From contig NZ_QOAZ01000004.1 of assembly GCF_003574675.1 (NCBI RefSeq), positions 99,317 through 163,316 of the forward strand: a DNA stretch of 64,000 bases, written 5' to 3'. Origin of the DNA: Azohydromonas sediminis (GTDB lineage: Bacteria > Pseudomonadota > Gammaproteobacteria > Burkholderiales > Burkholderiaceae_C). Each line of letters starts with the position of its first letter. Within the stretch, counting starts at the first letter, position 1. The notes under the pieces were generated by a model that did not search any database, was not told where the DNA came from, and saw nothing but the letters and a program-made list of their open reading frames with translations. The position numbers were made by a program, and so were the translations under genes. Shown piece by piece: positions 63,412-64,000 of the stretch.

Positions 63412-63688
63412 GATTCCACCTCTTCACTTCTGACTCGAAGTCGACCATGAGTTGTTCCGGCGTCGTGAAGGCATAGGCCGATTCCACGTTGCCGATATGA
63501 CGATGATCGCCCTTGCCCCTTTCGTTGTCGTACCGCAGGACGCACTGCCCGCGCACCACATAGGCCAGCCTGTACTTGAACGGGTGCGATGCTGGTGGGA
63601 CCGGCTCACGCACCCGCCAAACGACGACCTCGACAAACGCGTCTGCCGCCAGCACGACCCGCCGACGGATCAATGGTGAGGCCTTCAT
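63392..63688 (-). CDS. tumE: TumE-type toxin (DUF6516)
   Basis: The 98-residue protein contains LIRRRVVLAADAFVEVVVWR, HPFKYRLAYVVRGQCVLRYDN and ERGKGDHRHIGNVESAYAFT, the DUF6516/TumE pattern with its conserved KGDHRH motif, a likely active-site element. The biochemical target is not established here. The start is ATG 63688; a TTG at 63715 would add nine residues. No Shine-Dalgarno sequence is evident. Base composition is clearly less GC-rich than the core window, which supports acquisition with the neighbouring IS element. Confidence 0.82.
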   Translation of the reverse strand: MKASPLIRRRVVLAADAFVEVVVWRVREPVPPASHPFKYRLAYVVRGQCVLRYDNERGKGDHRHIGNVESAYAFTTPEQLMVDFESEVKRWNREHGRT

Positions 63689-63813
63689 TGATGGAAATGA
63701 TGCCAACACGCACAAGTGTTGTCAATCGATCCAACATTCGACGCCCTTCGAACCTAACCTGTGATGCCCAAGAGGCGCGTTCATGCCAGCCGCGCGAAGG
63801 CGCACGGCACGGC

Positions 63814-64000
63814 GGCACTGTCTCATATGACTGCACCTGATTAGCGAGCAACCTCAGCGGGCTCAGTCTTTGAGCCTGTGAGCCACGAAGATGGCCGCAT
63901 CCACCCTGGAGGCGCGCCATGCCGATGAACCGAGTGCAGTTTCAAGCCGGACTTTCGATGCCCGAGTTCCTCGAGCGCTACGGAACCGAAGACAAGTGCC
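63814..64000 (+). mobile_element. Left end of an IS1595-family insertion sequence
   Basis: GGCACTGTCTCATATGACTG at 63814-63833 has the look of the terminal inverted repeat of IS1595/IS1016-type elements (GGxxCTGTCT...), and it stands about 105 bases before a transposase start. The element continues past the window, so the right repeat, target duplication and intactness cannot be checked. Between the toxin gene start (63688) and this end nothing else was recognised. Confidence 0.55.
63919..64000 (+). CDS. IS1595-family transposase (N-terminal fragment, runs off window)
   Basis: The frame from ATG 63919 gives 27 residues, MNRVQFQAGLSMPEFLERYG then TEDKC, before the window ends. The VQFQxGLSxxEFLxxYGTExxC beginning is characteristic of IS1595-family transposases, in which the Cys starts a zinc-binding Cys pair before the DDE domain. 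GGAGGCGCGCC, with GGAGG 7 bases before the ATG, is a strong ribosome-binding site. Catalytic residues lie outside the window. Confidence 0.75.
   Translation, partial: MPMNRVQFQAGLSMPEFLERYGTEDKC

Noticed and set aside
1..64000. CRISPR array, prophage or replication origin
   Set aside because: No regularly spaced direct repeats, cas genes, phage structural genes, DnaA-box cluster or rRNA were seen.

Overview
The window comes from the chromosome of a very GC-rich, motile betaproteobacterium. It is most likely a member of Burkholderiales near the Rubrivivax/Leptothrix/Piscinibacter group. The basis is the family content: a polar-type flgGHIJKL set, phasin, a PEP-CTERM protein, a DUF3683 FAD/Fe-S giant protein, and the DUF971-ubiE-ubiJ-ubiB-fmdB-DUF502-aspS-nudB-ybhP-clsB gene order. 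Placement is an inference; no rRNA is present. Nearly all of the window is dense, intact coding sequence with many 4-bp ATGA or GTGA start/stop overlaps.

Layout. 0-2.7 kb: the end of a zinc metallopeptidase gene, a CoA-transferase and a DUF504 protein. 2.8-10.8 kb: flagellar genes flgG-H-I-J-K-L (no flgBCDEF upstream) followed by an HDOD protein. 10.8-20.4 kb: a signalling block with a multi-PAS HisKA_2 kinase plus an ANTAR response regulator, a second histidine kinase, an Hpt protein overlapping a REC-PAS-GGDEF-EAL protein, and a GGDEF cyclase. 20.5-24.9 kb: an FAD oxidoreductase gene interrupted by one amber codon, tRNA-Ser(UGA), apaH, a CorC/HlyC-type membrane protein and an IclR regulator. 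25.0-33.7 kb: an apparent homogentisate catabolic operon (altered MBL protein, FAD monooxygenase, DUF2783, hmgA, fahA) divergent from the IclR gene, then a TRAP transporter. 33.7-41.1 kb: chrA, phasin with a recognisable promoter, a histone-deacetylase-like hydrolase, thioesterase, nitroreductase, 2-hydroxyacid dehydrogenase, argJ and a glycerophosphodiesterase. 41.3-52.4 kb: the DUF3683 protein, a HIT protein, and the ubiquinone genes ubiE, ubiJ and ubiB, split by an exopolysaccharide-type module (EpsD-like PPIase, manC, galE). 52.6-58.9 kb: fmdB, DUF502, aspS, a Phd/CcdA-chimera-CcdB toxin-antitoxin pair, nudB, a YbhP-like phosphatase and clsB. 58.9-60.2 kb: a fluoride-resistance locus (riboswitch, crcB, DUF190). 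60.3-64 kb: an orphan ligase-associated exonuclease, a PEP-CTERM protein, a frameshifted lipoprotein gene, a TumE/TumA toxin-antitoxin pair and the left end of an IS1595-family element, with lower GC towards the edge.

The most notable points are: the antitoxin that joins a Phd-like DNA-binding half to a CcdA-like tail and sits before a CcdB toxin; a well-formed fluoride riboswitch upstream of a TTG-started crcB; the insertion of epsD-manC-galE into the ubiE-ubiJB block; the single-base nonsense mutation beside tRNA-Ser; and several hairpins or palindromes that suggest regulation of the TRAP, phasin and homogentisate genes.
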